64,000 nucleotides of DNA from Annona cherimola (Eukaryota; Streptophyta; Magnoliopsida; Magnoliales; Annonaceae), in assembly GCA_030490835.1 (NCBI GenBank), contig CM059975.1:61557174-61621173 (forward strand), written 5' to 3'. This document shows, piece after piece, positions 45,251-55,899 of the stretch. The notes beneath the pieces are model-generated. The model made no database searches. It was not told the origin of the DNA and worked only from the letters and a program-made list of their open reading frames with translations. Position numbers and translations under genes: made by a program. Within the stretch, counting starts at the first letter, position 1; each line of letters opens with the position of its first letter.

Positions 45251-47090
45251 TAATTCAAGCATACCCATATCATTTCTAATTTTATAAAATGGTTCTTTTG
45301 CTAGAGGTTTGATAAATATATCTACAATTTGATCTTCTGTTCTTACATATTACAAGCATATATCATGATTTTCTACATGTTCTTTAATAAAGTGATGTCT
45401 AAGGTCTATATGCTTGGTCCTAGAATGCAATACTGAATTTTTAGTTAAACATATGGCACTTGTATTATCACATCTAATAGGTATATCTTTAAAATTCATG
45501 TCATAGTCCCTAAGTTGTTATTTCATCCAAAGCAATTGAGCACAATAGCTCCCGGCGGCAACATATTCGGCTTCCACCGTAGATAGAGCAACACTAGTTT
45601 ATTTTCTTGAAAACCATGAAACCAACATGTTCCCAAGAAACTGACATGTTCCACTAGTGCTTTTTCTATCTACCTTGTAGCCGGCAAAATCTGCATCCGA
45701 GTAGCCGATTAGATCAAAATTAGAACCCTTTGGATACCAAAGTCCTATGTTGGTAGTATCTATTAAGTATCTAAGAATTCTTTTTACAACTACCAAGTGT
45801 GATTCTTTTGGACATGATTGAAATCTAGAGCACATACACACACTAAATAGTATATCAAGCCTAGAAGCAGTTAAATATAATAAAGAACCTATCATGCTTC
45901 TATATAATTTTAAGTCAACTGGTTTGCCTTTCTCGTCTTTGTCAATTTTAATAGTTGAGCTCATAGGTGTGTTTGCCCCTTTGCTGTTTTCTATGGCAAA
46001 CTTCTTTACATTTCCTTGATGTACTTGGACTGGTTTATGAAGATCCCTTCACTTGATTGTTTAATTTGTAGTCCAAGGAAGAAATTCAGCTCCCCCATCA
46101 TACTCATCTCAAATTCTTTCTGCATAAGCTCAGAAAATTCTTGACAAAGAATCTCATTAGTAGCACCAAAAATAATGTCATCAACATAAATTTGAATAAT
46201 CAAGATATCTCTTTCTTTGTATTTGATAAACAAAGCGGTGTCTACCTTTCCCTTTTGGAAGTCATGATCAATCAAAAATTTGCTTAATCTCTCATACCAA
46301 GCTCTTGGGGCTTGTTTTAATCCATATAATGCTTTGGTTAATTTGTATACAAATTTAGATTGATCTTTTTCCTCAAATCCAGGTGGTTGTTCAACATACA
46401 CCTCTTCATTTATATAACCATTCAGAAATGCACTTTTAACATCCATTTGAAACAATTTAAAGTTCATGTGAGATGCAAAAGCTAGTAAGATACGAATAGC
46501 TTTTAATCTAGCAACCGGAGCATAGAATTCCTCAAAGTCTATTCCCTCTTCTTGTGAGTATCCCTTTGCCACAAGTCTAGCTTTGTGTCTCACCACAAGT
46601 CTACTTTCATCTAATTTGTTCCTAAAGACCCATTTTTTGCCAATGACAATGCAATCTTTTGGTCTTGGAACAAGATGCCAAACTTGGTTTCTTTCAAATT
46701 GATTTAATTCCTCTTGCATTGCTATGATCCAGTTTTCATCATCAAGGGCTTGGTCTATAGTGGATGGTTCAATTTTGGATACAAAGGCGTATTGTCCACA
46801 AATATTTTGTTTTGATCTTCTAGTCTTTACACCTTCATAGACATTCCCTATAACTTGTTCAATTGGATGGGCATTTTTGAACTTTAAATCAGTTGGAGGT
46901 TTGTAGGAGTTATTACCTTCACTTACTCTTTCCTCCATGGATTCTTCTTGCTTCTCCATATGTAATTTTTCAAGGCTACTTGTTATCTCATCTGCATCAC
47001 TTAAATCATCTTTTCTTTTGAAACATGGGTTAATTTCATCAAAAACAACATGTATTGACTCTTCTACAACTTGGTTTCTTTTGTTGAAGA
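45251..47090 (-). pseudogene. SIR-2 reverse transcriptase and RNase H, two frame breaks
   Basis: On the minus strand 46006-46959 is an open RT frame of 317 codons, with [64 protein letters not shown] and the catalytic YVDDIIFGA (about 46155-46181). Near 46000 a one-base loss after YIKEM shifts the frame. The next frame, 45599-45964, carries PMSSTIKID, CMCSRFQSCPKESH and DADFAGYKVDRKSTSGTC. A stop near 45600 precedes the RNase H end (ALSTVEAEYVA-type, [15 protein letters not shown], IFIKPL) down to about 45251. Catalytic residues are present; only the breaks prevent expression of a full protein. Confidence 0.88.
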
Positions 47091-48318
47091 CTCAATATGC
47101 TTTGCTATTTGATGAGTAACCAAGGAATATTGTCTCATCACTCTTAGCATCCAGTTTTCCCAAGTTGGTTTTTCCATTGTTCAACACATAGCATGTGCAT
47201 CCAAAAGCATGAAAATATGAAATATTTGGTTTTCTACCATTCCATAGCTCATATGGGGTCTTTTTCAAGATTGCTCTAATGGTAACTTGGTTTAACACAT
47301 GACAAGTTGTACTTACAGCTTCACCCCAAAATTTCTTGGATAATTTACTCTCATTTAACAGTGTTCTAGTCATCTCTTGTATGGTTCTATTTTTCCTTTC
47401 TACCATTCCATTTTGTTATGGAGTTCTTGCTGCAGAAAATGTGTGGTGAATTCCTTTTTCATTACATAATTCTATGAAACGTTTATTTTCAAACTCACAA
47501 CCATGATCACTTCTAATAGTCATAATAGTACATAATTTTTCATTTTGCACCAAGTTTACAAAAGTTGCAAACATAGAGAAGGCTTCATCTTTGCTAGCTA
47601 AGAGAATTACCCATGTGAATCTTGAAAAATCATCAACTATTACAAACACATATTTCTTTCCACCAATGGTTAAAATGTCGGATGGCACATATAGATCCAT
47701 GTGTAGCAATTGAAGTGGCCTAGTGGTGGAAATTTCCTTTTTTGTAGAGAAAGGCATTTTAGGTTGTTTTGACAATTGACATGCCTTGCAAATTTTATCT
47801 TTGTCATATTTCAATTTAGGTAATCCTTCTACCAAACTCTTCTTCCATAGGGTCTTTATATTTGTCATGTTTATATGCCCAAGCCTCTTATGCCAAACCC
47901 ATGGATCATTGTCAATGGCCATTAGACATTGACCATCTAGTTCATCAAGTGAAACCAAATATGCATTTTCATGTCTTTTTCCGCTAAACATGATATGTTC
48001 TCCATCAAATACATTACATATAGATGATTCAAACACAACCTTGTATCCTTTGTCACATAATTGGCTAATACTCATTAAATTGTGCTTGAGTCCTTTAACA
48101 AATAATACATCTTCCATACATGCATTTGAAATACTATAAATGTTTCTTTTACCTTTGATTTTACCTTTCTCATTATTTCCAAAAGCAACAGTTCCATCGT
48201 TACAAGGCTTGAGTTTATGAAATAAACTTCTTTCACCGGTCGTATGCCTTGAGCAACCACTATCCATGAACCAAACATTGCTTGCCTTTTCCTTGAAACA
48301 TATCTGAAAAATGAACAA
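47091..48318 (-). pseudogene. SIR-2 protease and integrase, nearly intact
   Basis: On the minus strand the protease site is FMDSGCSRH (about 48245-48271). The pre-integrase domain has WHKRLGHINM (about 47875-47910) and CKACQLSKQ (about 47773-47799), forming the HHCC site. The integrase core shows LHMDLY (first Asp, about 47695-47712), IVDDFSRFTWV, IRSDHGCEFEN (second Asp, about 47485-47517) and NGMVERKNRTIQEMTRTLL with the catalytic Glu (about 47350-47405). A single stop at 47416-47418 falls between the second Asp and Glu, in T-P-stop-Q-N-G, where family members have Gln. A second stop near 47092 ends the next frame (SNSKAY). GRKPNISYFHAFGC and DETIFLGYSSNSKAY follow as expected. Confidence 0.9.
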
Positions 48319-48370
48319 ATAAATCTTATCTCTTTGGTACCCATTTTATGGGTCCATTCGGGTTAGTAAA

Positions 48371-50191
48371 CTAATTTAATCTTTGTTGTTCTATCTTTGA
48401 AAGTCCAAATCTTATGTTTCTTGGAACCCAAACTAGTTTTGCACCATGGTCATATAATTTCTTAAAGTTGCATCTATGAATCTTTTGACCCATCTTGTTG
48501 CAAAAATTGCAAGTCATTGGTACTCTAGGAGTAGGCCTCCAAGTATGTAGTGGTTCAAAAGTTGGCCTTCTAGTCCACATAATATATTTCCCTTTGGGCT
48601 TGTAGATAGGTGCAGTTTGATTCTTCCCAAGTGTTGGCACACATAATTTGCTACTTTCTCCTTGCTCAAATGTTGAGTATCCAAGACCTCTTTTATTGTT
48701 TTGAGAGGTCATGTTTAGAAACATTTTCACATTTTCTCCTGGATTAGAGAATTTAGCTAATGATTCATTTAAGGATTCATTCTCCTTTTTCAATTTTTCT
48801 ACTTCCTTCAATAGTAGTTCATTTTCTTTTTTCAGTTTTGATATACTTTCAGCTAGTTTTCCATTTACAATAATAATGGAATTGCATTGTTGTCTCTTTA
48901 GTGATAACTTGTTTCCTAGTTTTTTAATTTCCTCATATAATGAATCATATACATGTTGTAATTCTTCTAATTCAGCACATTTAAGAAATTCTTGAATAGA
49001 ATAGTGAGTAGATTGAGAATAGAAAAATTTGGAAGTTACCTCTTCAATACTTGTGCACTTTGTTGAGGTGGTTTGCTCTTCCAAAACTTCCGTTGTGTTT
49101 AAACACAATAAATTTTCTTCTTGCTCAATCCGCGCCATGCAGCATATTCTTGCATAATTTGCTGCTTCAAAATCATCGGTTGAGGAGCTACTTGTTGATG
49201 AAGTTTCTTCATTCACGTACATTCCTCTTCCCTTCGGCCTTTGGAATTTTCCGCTTTCATATCTTTCCTTCCTCTTTTGATGATCATTTGATTTTTCTTC
49301 CGGTGTAGGACATTGAGCTTGCATATGTCTCATCCCATCGCATCTATAGCACTTTATAGCCTCCTTCCTCTTCTCTTTTCATGATCTCTCTTAGAAGTCT
49401 TTGAAGTTCTTTTCATTTTTCACAAACTTTCGAAATCTGCATATGAGTAGAGCAATGTCTTCATCGTCATTGTGAGACGATGAGGTGGATTCATCCGAGT
49501 TATGGGTGACTTTTAGTGCAATTGCTATATTTCTTTTGTGGTGATCTTCATTTCTTTTCTTGATTAGCTCATGTGACATTAGTGAGCTAATAAGGTCTTC
49601 TAGCTTCAATGTGTTCAAGTCCTTTGCTTCTTCTATTGCGGTAATTTTCGAAGTCCATGATTCGGGTAGCGCCCTTAGAATCTTCATGACATGCTCCGAT
49701 TCAGAAATTGTTTTTACAAGACCTTTCAAATCATTAGTAATTTTAGAGAATCTAGCAAACATTTCTAAAATATTTTCTGTATCTAGCATTCTAAAGCTTT
49801 CCAAATCTCCAATTAAAATATTTCTCCTTGTCCCTTGGACTTGAGAAGTTCCTTCATAGATATATGTTAATGTATCCCATATTTCTTGTGCAGTTAGACA
49901 AGAGGATACTCTATCATATTCAGAAGCGGTAAGAGCACAAAATAGTGAGTTCATAGCTTTAGCATTGCTCTTAACAGTTTTTACTTCCTCATCGGTCCAT
50001 TTGGAAGCTCTTTCATCAATAAGCAAGGTTACACCGTCTTGGATTGCAATCCAAGAGTCCATATCTGTAGCCATGATGAGTTGTTTCATACGTAGCTTCC
50101 AATAGCCAAAATTGTTCCCATCAAACAATGGTGGCCTAGTAAACAATTGGCCTTCGGAAAATGCGGGAACGGAAGTCAATTAGGATGCCAT
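48371..50191 (-). pseudogene. SIR-2 gag, one frame break, stop at codon 4
   Basis: The ATG at 50191 is followed by GCA, TCC and TAA (50180-50182). The frame then stays open from 50179 to 49391 with TSVPAFSEGQLFTRPPLFDG, YWKLRMKQLIMATDMDSW, SEYDRVSSCLTAQEIWDTL and ALPESWTSKI. Near 49385 the frame changes. The knuckle CYRCDGMRHMQAQC (about 49313-49354) is intact here, unlike in SIR-1. Next come a long Glu/Lys/Leu-rich segment (48760-48960), likely a coiled coil, and a second Cys/His cluster CNFCNKMGQKIHRC at about 48465-48510. The break near 49385 separates the capsid part from the nucleocapsid part. Confidence 0.85.
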
Positions 50192-50225
50192 ATCAAAAAA
50201 TCTCTTTGGTATAACTCAAAGACCT

Positions 50226-50237
50226 ACTGTGATACCA
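50226..50237 (-). other. SIR-2 primer-binding site (altered)
   Basis: On the minus strand the bases next to the 5' LTR read TGGTATCACAGT. The first eight match the initiator-Met site; the last four differ from TGGTATCAGAGC. The two-base spacer to the LTR is kept. It has probably mutated since insertion. Confidence 0.8.
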
Positions 50238-50239
50238 CT

Positions 50240-51952
50240 TGTTGGTCACGAGTTAATGGCAATTACCTAAGAGGGGAGGGGTGAATTGGGTATTTAAAAT
50301 TTTCAACTTAAATAGAAACTTTACCCCGGATTAATCTAGTCCCCTTTATGAAGAAACAAAGTGGAAAGCAATATAGTGTAGAAAGCAGAAATAAAAATCA
50401 ACAAGCAAAGTTTTTATAGTGGTTCGGGCAACCTCCCTACTCCACTCTTCCAAGCTCACACCTCTTGTGACTTGGGTTCCACTATTGTATTTCACAAATA
50501 CAACTAGAGCCACCGCTCTCTTCTAGATTCCAACTCTAGGGGCATCAACAATACATAGCACAAGTAGGTGACGAGTTCCACTCCAATCACACACTACTTT
50601 GCTTACACTTGATCTTAGTTACCCAAACTAAATCAAGTTCAATACAACAAGAAGTAACAAAAAAACGTTTCTACACGTTACTGTTGTGTAGAGGCAGATT
50701 TAGCGCAGAGAAGAACTTGTAACGTAGGCTTAATGATTCAGCAAGCAGCTCTTGGCAGTTTGGAAACAAGGTTCTTCTTCTAAATGTTGGCTTGATCACC
50801 TAAAGCTCTTAAAGATGAGAGTTATGCTCAATCAATGATTTCTCAGCTACCCTCCTCGTTCATATTAGATGCCTTATATAATTTGCGAGGGAATCCGAAC
50901 GTTTGGAGGTAGGTGGCGCGCATTTAATGCGCCAACGTTCGTAAAATTTTTGACCGTTGCGACCCAAGTCGCAGGTGGAGTCGACTTCAGGTGCGACTTC
51001 ACCCAAGTCGCAGATGGAGTCGACTTCGGGTGCTACTTTGCCTGTCCACAGCTTCTTCAAGTTCCATTCCGGGTCGACTTGGTCTTCGACTTGACCCAAG
51101 TCGCAGGTGAAGTCGACTTCGGTTGCGACTTCACTTCTTCAGCTTGCTAGTTGAACTTGAAGTTCTTGGAATGTCTTTCTTGTTTGAATTTCTTCATGTT
51201 TGGTTGTTCTTCCTTTGATTATATCTTTTGCAACTTAGTATAATCATCCTAGCTTGATGTCCTTTTAGCTTCGTGACTTGCAAACTTTGAATCCTTGTAA
51301 TCTTGAGTACTTGAATCTTAGAATGCATGGAAGATGTCTGAGTAAGTGTTTATGATCCAATCATGATGGATTCATGCAGCCCTGCTTGCTTTGATCTTCA
51401 TCTGATCTTCGTTTGATCCTTATTTGGTCCATGTTGAGTGTCTGAGTTGAATTGATCTTCATTTCCACTTGAATCTAGCATTGAGCTGTCTTGATCTGCA
51501 AGTTCCGCACTGAAGTCGAAGCTGAAGTCGACTTGGTCTGCGACTTCACCCAAGTCGCATGCGGAGTCGACTTGAGATGCGACTTCGGCAGCTCTCGTCC
51601 CCGATTTCAACTCTGGATGAAAATGACGCCTTGAAGTCGAAGCTGGAGTCGAATTGGTCTGCGACTTCACCCAAGTCGCATGCGGAGTCGACTTGGGATG
51701 CGACTTCGGCAGCTCTCATTCTCGATTTCAACTCTGGAAGGAAATGAAGTCTTGAAGTCGCTGCTGGAGTCGACTTGGGGATCGACTTGGCCTAAGTCGA
51801 TGCCTGAGTCGACTTGACTTGCCATGCTTCATATTCTTCAATTTTATAACCTTTAATCATTTCCACAAACATGTTAGTAACCAAAACTTACTCAAATTGA
51901 TTTGTTAATCATCAAAACATAGACTTGGCTTATTTTACACATATTTCCAACA
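50240..51952 (-). repeat. SIR-2 5' LTR
   Basis: This 1713-bp LTR has palindrome arrays at 50960-51130 and 51505-51815, cores better preserved than in SIR-3. Near 50898-50942 an inverted repeat has CGAACGTT/AACGTTCG arms with a GGCGCGCATTTAATGCGCC middle. The TATA box is near 50876 on the minus strand. The LTR start on the minus strand is TGTTGGAAATATG. Confidence 0.92.
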
Positions 51953-51957
51953 ATCCA

Positions 51958-52442
51958 TTCATTCATTCTCCAAATTCTTCTTTGAGCTGAAAATTTGCTT
52001 ACACATCTATAAAGTGTAGACCCCTAGTTTCATTCTTTTTGTTTGTGATTCCACTTGATTTGTTGTTGGAGACCATGACTAGATTAAGGCAAAGTAGTGT
52101 GTGGTTGGAGTGTGACTCGGCACCTACTTGAGCAAAATTTGTAAAGGCCCGCTAGAGCTAGAATCTAGAAGAGAGCAAGTACTCTGACTGTATTTTCATT
52201 AACATAGTGGAACACAAGGCACAAGTGTGTGTTCTCAGAGGAGTGGAGTAGTGAGGGTTATCCCGAACCATTATAATCTCTTGTGTTTGTTTTGCTTACT
52301 CTGCTTGTTATATTATTCTCCACATTTTTCATTCCAAAGGACTTAGTTCACAAAGGGGGTTACAACTAATACATCGAAACATTTTTTAAGAACCCGATTC
52401 AACCCTCCCCTCTTGGGTTTTTACCATAACTCGAGATCAACA
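51958..52442 (+). mobile_element. SIR-3 5' LTR, third part
   Basis: The LTR resumes after SIR-2 with AAAGTGTAGACCCC, GGTTGGAGTGTGACTC, CGCTAGAGCTAGAATCTAGAAGAGAGC, GAGGAGTGGAGTAG and CCCGAACCATTATAATC, and ends CTCGAGATCAACA at 52442. The three pieces of the SIR-3 LTR add to about 1.63 kb, in line with the family. A worn primer site, TGATATCAAAAT, follows at 52445-52456 after a two-base spacer. Confidence 0.85.
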
Positions 52443-52492
52443 AATGATATCAAAATAGACATTTGAGTTTACACCAAAGGGATCTAAGTTCA

Positions 52493-53109
52493 ATGACATC
52501 CTAATCAACTTCCACACCTGCTTTTGCTGATGGTCAATCATTCACTAGGTCACCTCTATTTGATGGTAGTAACTTCGGTTACTAGAAGCTGAGAATGAAA
52601 CGACTAGTCATGGCTACAAATATAGACTCTTGGATTATCATCCAAGATGGTGTTACATTGCCCAAAGGTGAGAAAGCCTCCGAATGAAATGAGGAGGAAG
52701 TAAATTTGGTAAAAAAATAATGCCAAGGCAATGAAGTTTCTATTTTATGCCTTAACTGCAACCAAGTATGATAGGGTATCCTCCATTTAACTGCCAAAGA
52801 GATATGAGATACTCTAACCTTGATATATGAGGGCACTTCTCAAGTCCAAGGGACTAGAATGAATATTTTAATTGGAGAATTGGAAAGTTTTAAAATGCTA
52901 GACCATAAAAAGATATCTGAAATGTATGCTAGATTTCTAAGATTACTAATGCATTAAAAGGTTTAAAAAAATCAATTTCTGAACCAGAACAGGTTATGAA
53001 AATCCGAAGAGCTCTACCCAAGTTATAGACTCCAAAAATAACAGTCATTAAAGAAGCAAAGGATTTAAACACATTGAAACTAGAAGACCTTATCAGCTCA
53101 CTCATGTCT
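52493..53109 (+). pseudogene. SIR-3 gag, N-terminal part, broken and interrupted
   Basis: On the plus strand the ATG at 52493 is followed by ACA, TCC and TAA (52502-52504), then TPAFADGQSFTRSPLFDGSNFGY and MKRLVMATNIDSWIIIQDG. Later pieces (ALTATKYDRVSS-type, EDLISSLMS) are spread over all three frames with many stops. The gene is cut at 53109, within the LISSLMS segment, by the G2-like LTR at 53110; the rest of SIR-3 should lie past the window end. TGTCT at 53105-53109 is the expected left target duplication of that LTR. Confidence 0.8.
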
Positions 53110-53207
53110 TGTGGCGCCCCAAACCGAGACGTCACTTCCTTACCTCAAGACCTTATTGATTAGTAAATATGAATCAGGATTGTTGCACTAATCATGTGGC
53201 GGGTTCT
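53110..53207 (-). mobile_element. G2-like LTR, minus orientation, first part
   Basis: It starts TGTGGCGCCCCAAACCGAGACG at 53110, almost identical for about 95 bp to 21880-21975. It is interrupted at 53207 by the Athila-type element and continues at 59898. GTTCT at 53203-53207 is the left duplication of that element. Confidence 0.85.
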
Positions 53208-54821
53208 TGATAACTCATAAAAATATGAGTTATCATGGCCCATTTCAGATCATCTTTGCATGTTAGTCCAAGGGATTAGGCTTAATTTGCATTCTTTTAG
53301 CTGAATTTTCACTCGCTTTGCATTTTAGGAGCATTATTTAGTTTTTATGCATTTTTAGCATAAATTAGGCATTTTTAGCTCATTTATTTAGTTTATTCAT
53401 TTTTTGTAGGAAGGACGAGCAATATAAAGGCATACGGGCGAGTGGAATGCAGAACGAAACCAAGTCAAGGAGCAGTGGGATGGCACCTAGGCGCCACCCT
53501 ACACGCCTTGGCCAGAATCTCCAGCACATCCAGTAGCAAATTGCTTCCAGTGAGTTGGCGCCTAAGCGCCACCTTACCAACATGTAAACAAGTTCCAGGA
53601 GAGTTCTGAGGTCACAGCAGCAAATTAGTTCCAGGTAATTGGCGCCTAGGCGCCAAGGCATGAAGTCTTAGGGTTTCCAAAATGGTTTCCATGTTACCCA
53701 GCACACGGGGAGTTGGCGCCTAGGCGCCAATACGCATCCGTACGCGCGGATTTCCGCACGTGTACTGCATAAACCACTTAATATAAATAGAAATCTAGGG
53801 CTACATGCATTTGGGTCCCAGAGGTTACAAAGGAGAGACCAAAACGAGGAGAGGCGTAGAGAGAGCCGCTAGAGCAGCCGCATAGAGAAGGAAAAATTTC
53901 CGTTTTCCATCGCAAATGAAAGAGGAAATCCGATCTCGCTGGTGGAAGCTTTCGGGATTTCGTTCTTCTCTTTCTCATTCTCTTTCCTTTCTCTTTCCTT
54001 TCCTCTGTGTTCTTGAAGATGATTATAACTTGATTTTAATGGGAATTGGAGTCATGTTAATGGGCTAAACCTTCTTATGGTGGGAGATGTGTAGAATTTG
54101 AAATCATAGCTTATGATATTTGGTTTTCTTATGCTTGAATTGATAATACTGTTGTGCTGTGACTTCTGTTACTTAAGATTACCATTATATATAACGCTTA
54201 ATGATTTTACAAGCCTTGCAACCTTGTGGATTGATCTAATATTTTGATTCATGCTTGGAAAAGTGAGATTTGAATAAGATCCGTATATAAGGCACAGGTA
54301 TTCTAACTCATGTTGTGTTAGATGTTAATATGGATAGGACTATACCTATTAACCCTGTGTAATCATGATTAGGTTATATGGTTATCAATCTTGTTTTACT
54401 TGTATGCATGGAAACATAGCACATAACTAAAACTTAGTTAGGTTTGTATGTGTCGGAAGACATATATGAATATGAATAAACCTAGATTAGTAATCTCTGC
54501 ACAACTAACTTAAATGGAACCAAATGACATAGCTATGATTCAATGACTTCATATTCCCACCTATTTTAATCATCTTAAGGCAATCTCAGTAATATCCACC
54601 CTACCTTGGTCATTTACTGTTTTCATAGTTTAGTTTAATTCAGTTCTTTGATACAACTTCTCCTTCACTTTACCAATTCACTTAGACATTTGAGATTTAA
54701 GGTGCTAAACCGTTTAACATAATCCTCATGGGAACGATACTCTACTCACTCTTTATTACTTGATCGACACGTATACTTGCGTTAAAACTAGCATTTTAAT
54801 AGACATATACGTAGTTCATCA
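53208..54821 (+). repeat. ATH-3 5' LTR
   Basis: This 1614-bp LTR opens with a 12-bp perfect inverted repeat (TGATAACTCATA, AAAA, TATGAGTTATCA; 53208-53235). Four palindromes of the type TTGGCGCCTAGGCGCCAA lie at 53481-53496, 53555-53571, 53639-53656 and 53713-53730. The TATA box TATAAATA is at 53782-53789, followed by a CTTTCTC-rich leader (53960-54005). It ends in TTCATCA. Confidence 0.9.
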
Positions 54822-54827
54822 AGTTTT

Positions 54828-54845
54828 TGGCACCATTGCCGGGGA
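54828..54845 (+). other. ATH-3 primer-binding site (Asp-tRNA type)
   Basis: TGGCACCATTGCCGGGGA lies six bases after the 5' LTR. It differs at two positions from the common Athila/Tat form TGGCGCCGTTGCCGGGGA. It confirms plus orientation and the 5' LTR end. Confidence 0.88.
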
Positions 54846-54978
54846 TTGGTGCTTTAAACTTAGTACCTGATAATTTTAGTTGTCTTCTGTGAATGTGTAT
54901 ATATTATACATAGTTTTTCTTTTCTTTCTTTTCTTTTGATCAAATTCTATTTCAGGAGTCTTTATTTTGTAATTTTCA

Positions 54979-55899
54979 ATGGTTTTGGATCCTTACCAAT
55001 GGCTAAATGCAAAATTTTCAACACCAAGCACTTACCATTTCCATGGGTTTAATGACGCATTGGCACCCTCTGATCAATTCGTAGGTTTTGATTATCAAAT
55101 GCAGGGAATGGATAATTCTTATTCAAGCTACTGCAATTTATGTGGAGGCAAAGGACATCTGTCAATCCCATGCGTGTATTATTCAGCATTTGTGGGCTAT
55201 TATGAGCATTCAAATGATACATAGGGCTACCATGGAGATTTGCAAGCGAGGAATATGATGCCTTTTGATTGTCAAGCACAGGAGTTTGAGGAGCCATCAC
55301 TACCTGAAAGCAAGTTATCTTTGGAGGACACATTCATGCAATTCATGAAGAGCCAGATGCAATTTAATGAGAACATGCAGAAACAGATGGAGCAATTTGC
55401 TACCGCAATCCAATGTCGGCATCAAGAGCCGTCTTCCAGTCATATTGAAGAAATTGCAGAAGAAGATGAGTTGGAACAGGGCTGTGAAGTCACTCCGAGT
55501 ACTAATGCAGATATATCAATAGATGTGATAGAACAACCTGTACCTCAGCATGTTCTTGAACAAGTGGTCTAGCCAATGGGAAGGCAGGAAGTGGAAGAAG
55601 AAATCGATGAAGAAATAGAGGTTGATATAGTGGAGAAAGTTGAAAATTATCATATCAACACTCCTCTAATTTGTCTTCTTAAAATCCAAGTGCAACAAGG
55701 TTTAATCGATCAATGCAAAGCCTTGGAAAGCAACATCTTGAAGCCATCTTTTGTTCAAGACCCTGAAAATCTCTTCTATAGTCTTTATGAAATTCAAGAA
55801 AAGAGGCTAATTGATCCATTTGAAGAGGCTAAGAAGAGAGCTGAACTTCCAGTGCACAATATGCATGGAAGGAAGTTCAATAGAGCGGGAATTAGCTAA
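54979..55899 (+). pseudogene. Gag-like ORF of ATH-3 with one zinc knuckle, two stops
   Basis: One frame runs from ATG 54979 to 55899 and is interrupted by two stops (55222-55224 and 55570-55572). The N-terminal part has a knuckle CNLCGGKGHLSIPC (about 55132-55173, CX2CX4HX4C). The middle has LEDTFMQFMKSQMQFNENMQKQMEQFATAI (55320-55410), which corresponds to the helix ENLFMQFMQSQITKNRN of ATH-2 gag. The last part is acidic (EEEIDEEIEVDIVEKVE) with IKVQVQ.. and PFEEAKKRAELPVHN. Because only two stops interrupt about 300 codons, the frame was functional until fairly recently in evolutionary terms (inference). Confidence 0.75.

Larger units (their letters stand above)
43209..51952 (-). mobile_element. 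Complete Sirevirus-like Ty1/copia element SIR-2
   Basis: This 8744-bp element on the minus strand has LTRs at 43209-44939 and 50240-51952 and a perfect ATCCA duplication (43204-43208, 51953-51957). Order on the minus strand: LTR, altered primer site, gag, protease, integrase, RT, RNase H, a short envelope-like leftover, polypurine tracts, LTR. It is about 2.1 kb shorter than SIR-1 because nearly the whole third-ORF region is missing. Coding parts are much better preserved than in SIR-1 and the two LTRs look more alike, which suggests a younger insertion. It lies in the LTR of SIR-3, a member of its own family, in the opposite orientation. Confidence 0.93.

Noticed and set aside
48711..49308. 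Plus-strand frames with hydrophobic repeats (48711-48995, 49051-49308, also 15641-15985 and 16307-16861)
   Set aside because: They are antisense to the gag coiled-coil region; Lys/Glu/Leu codons read backwards give Phe/Leu/Ser runs.
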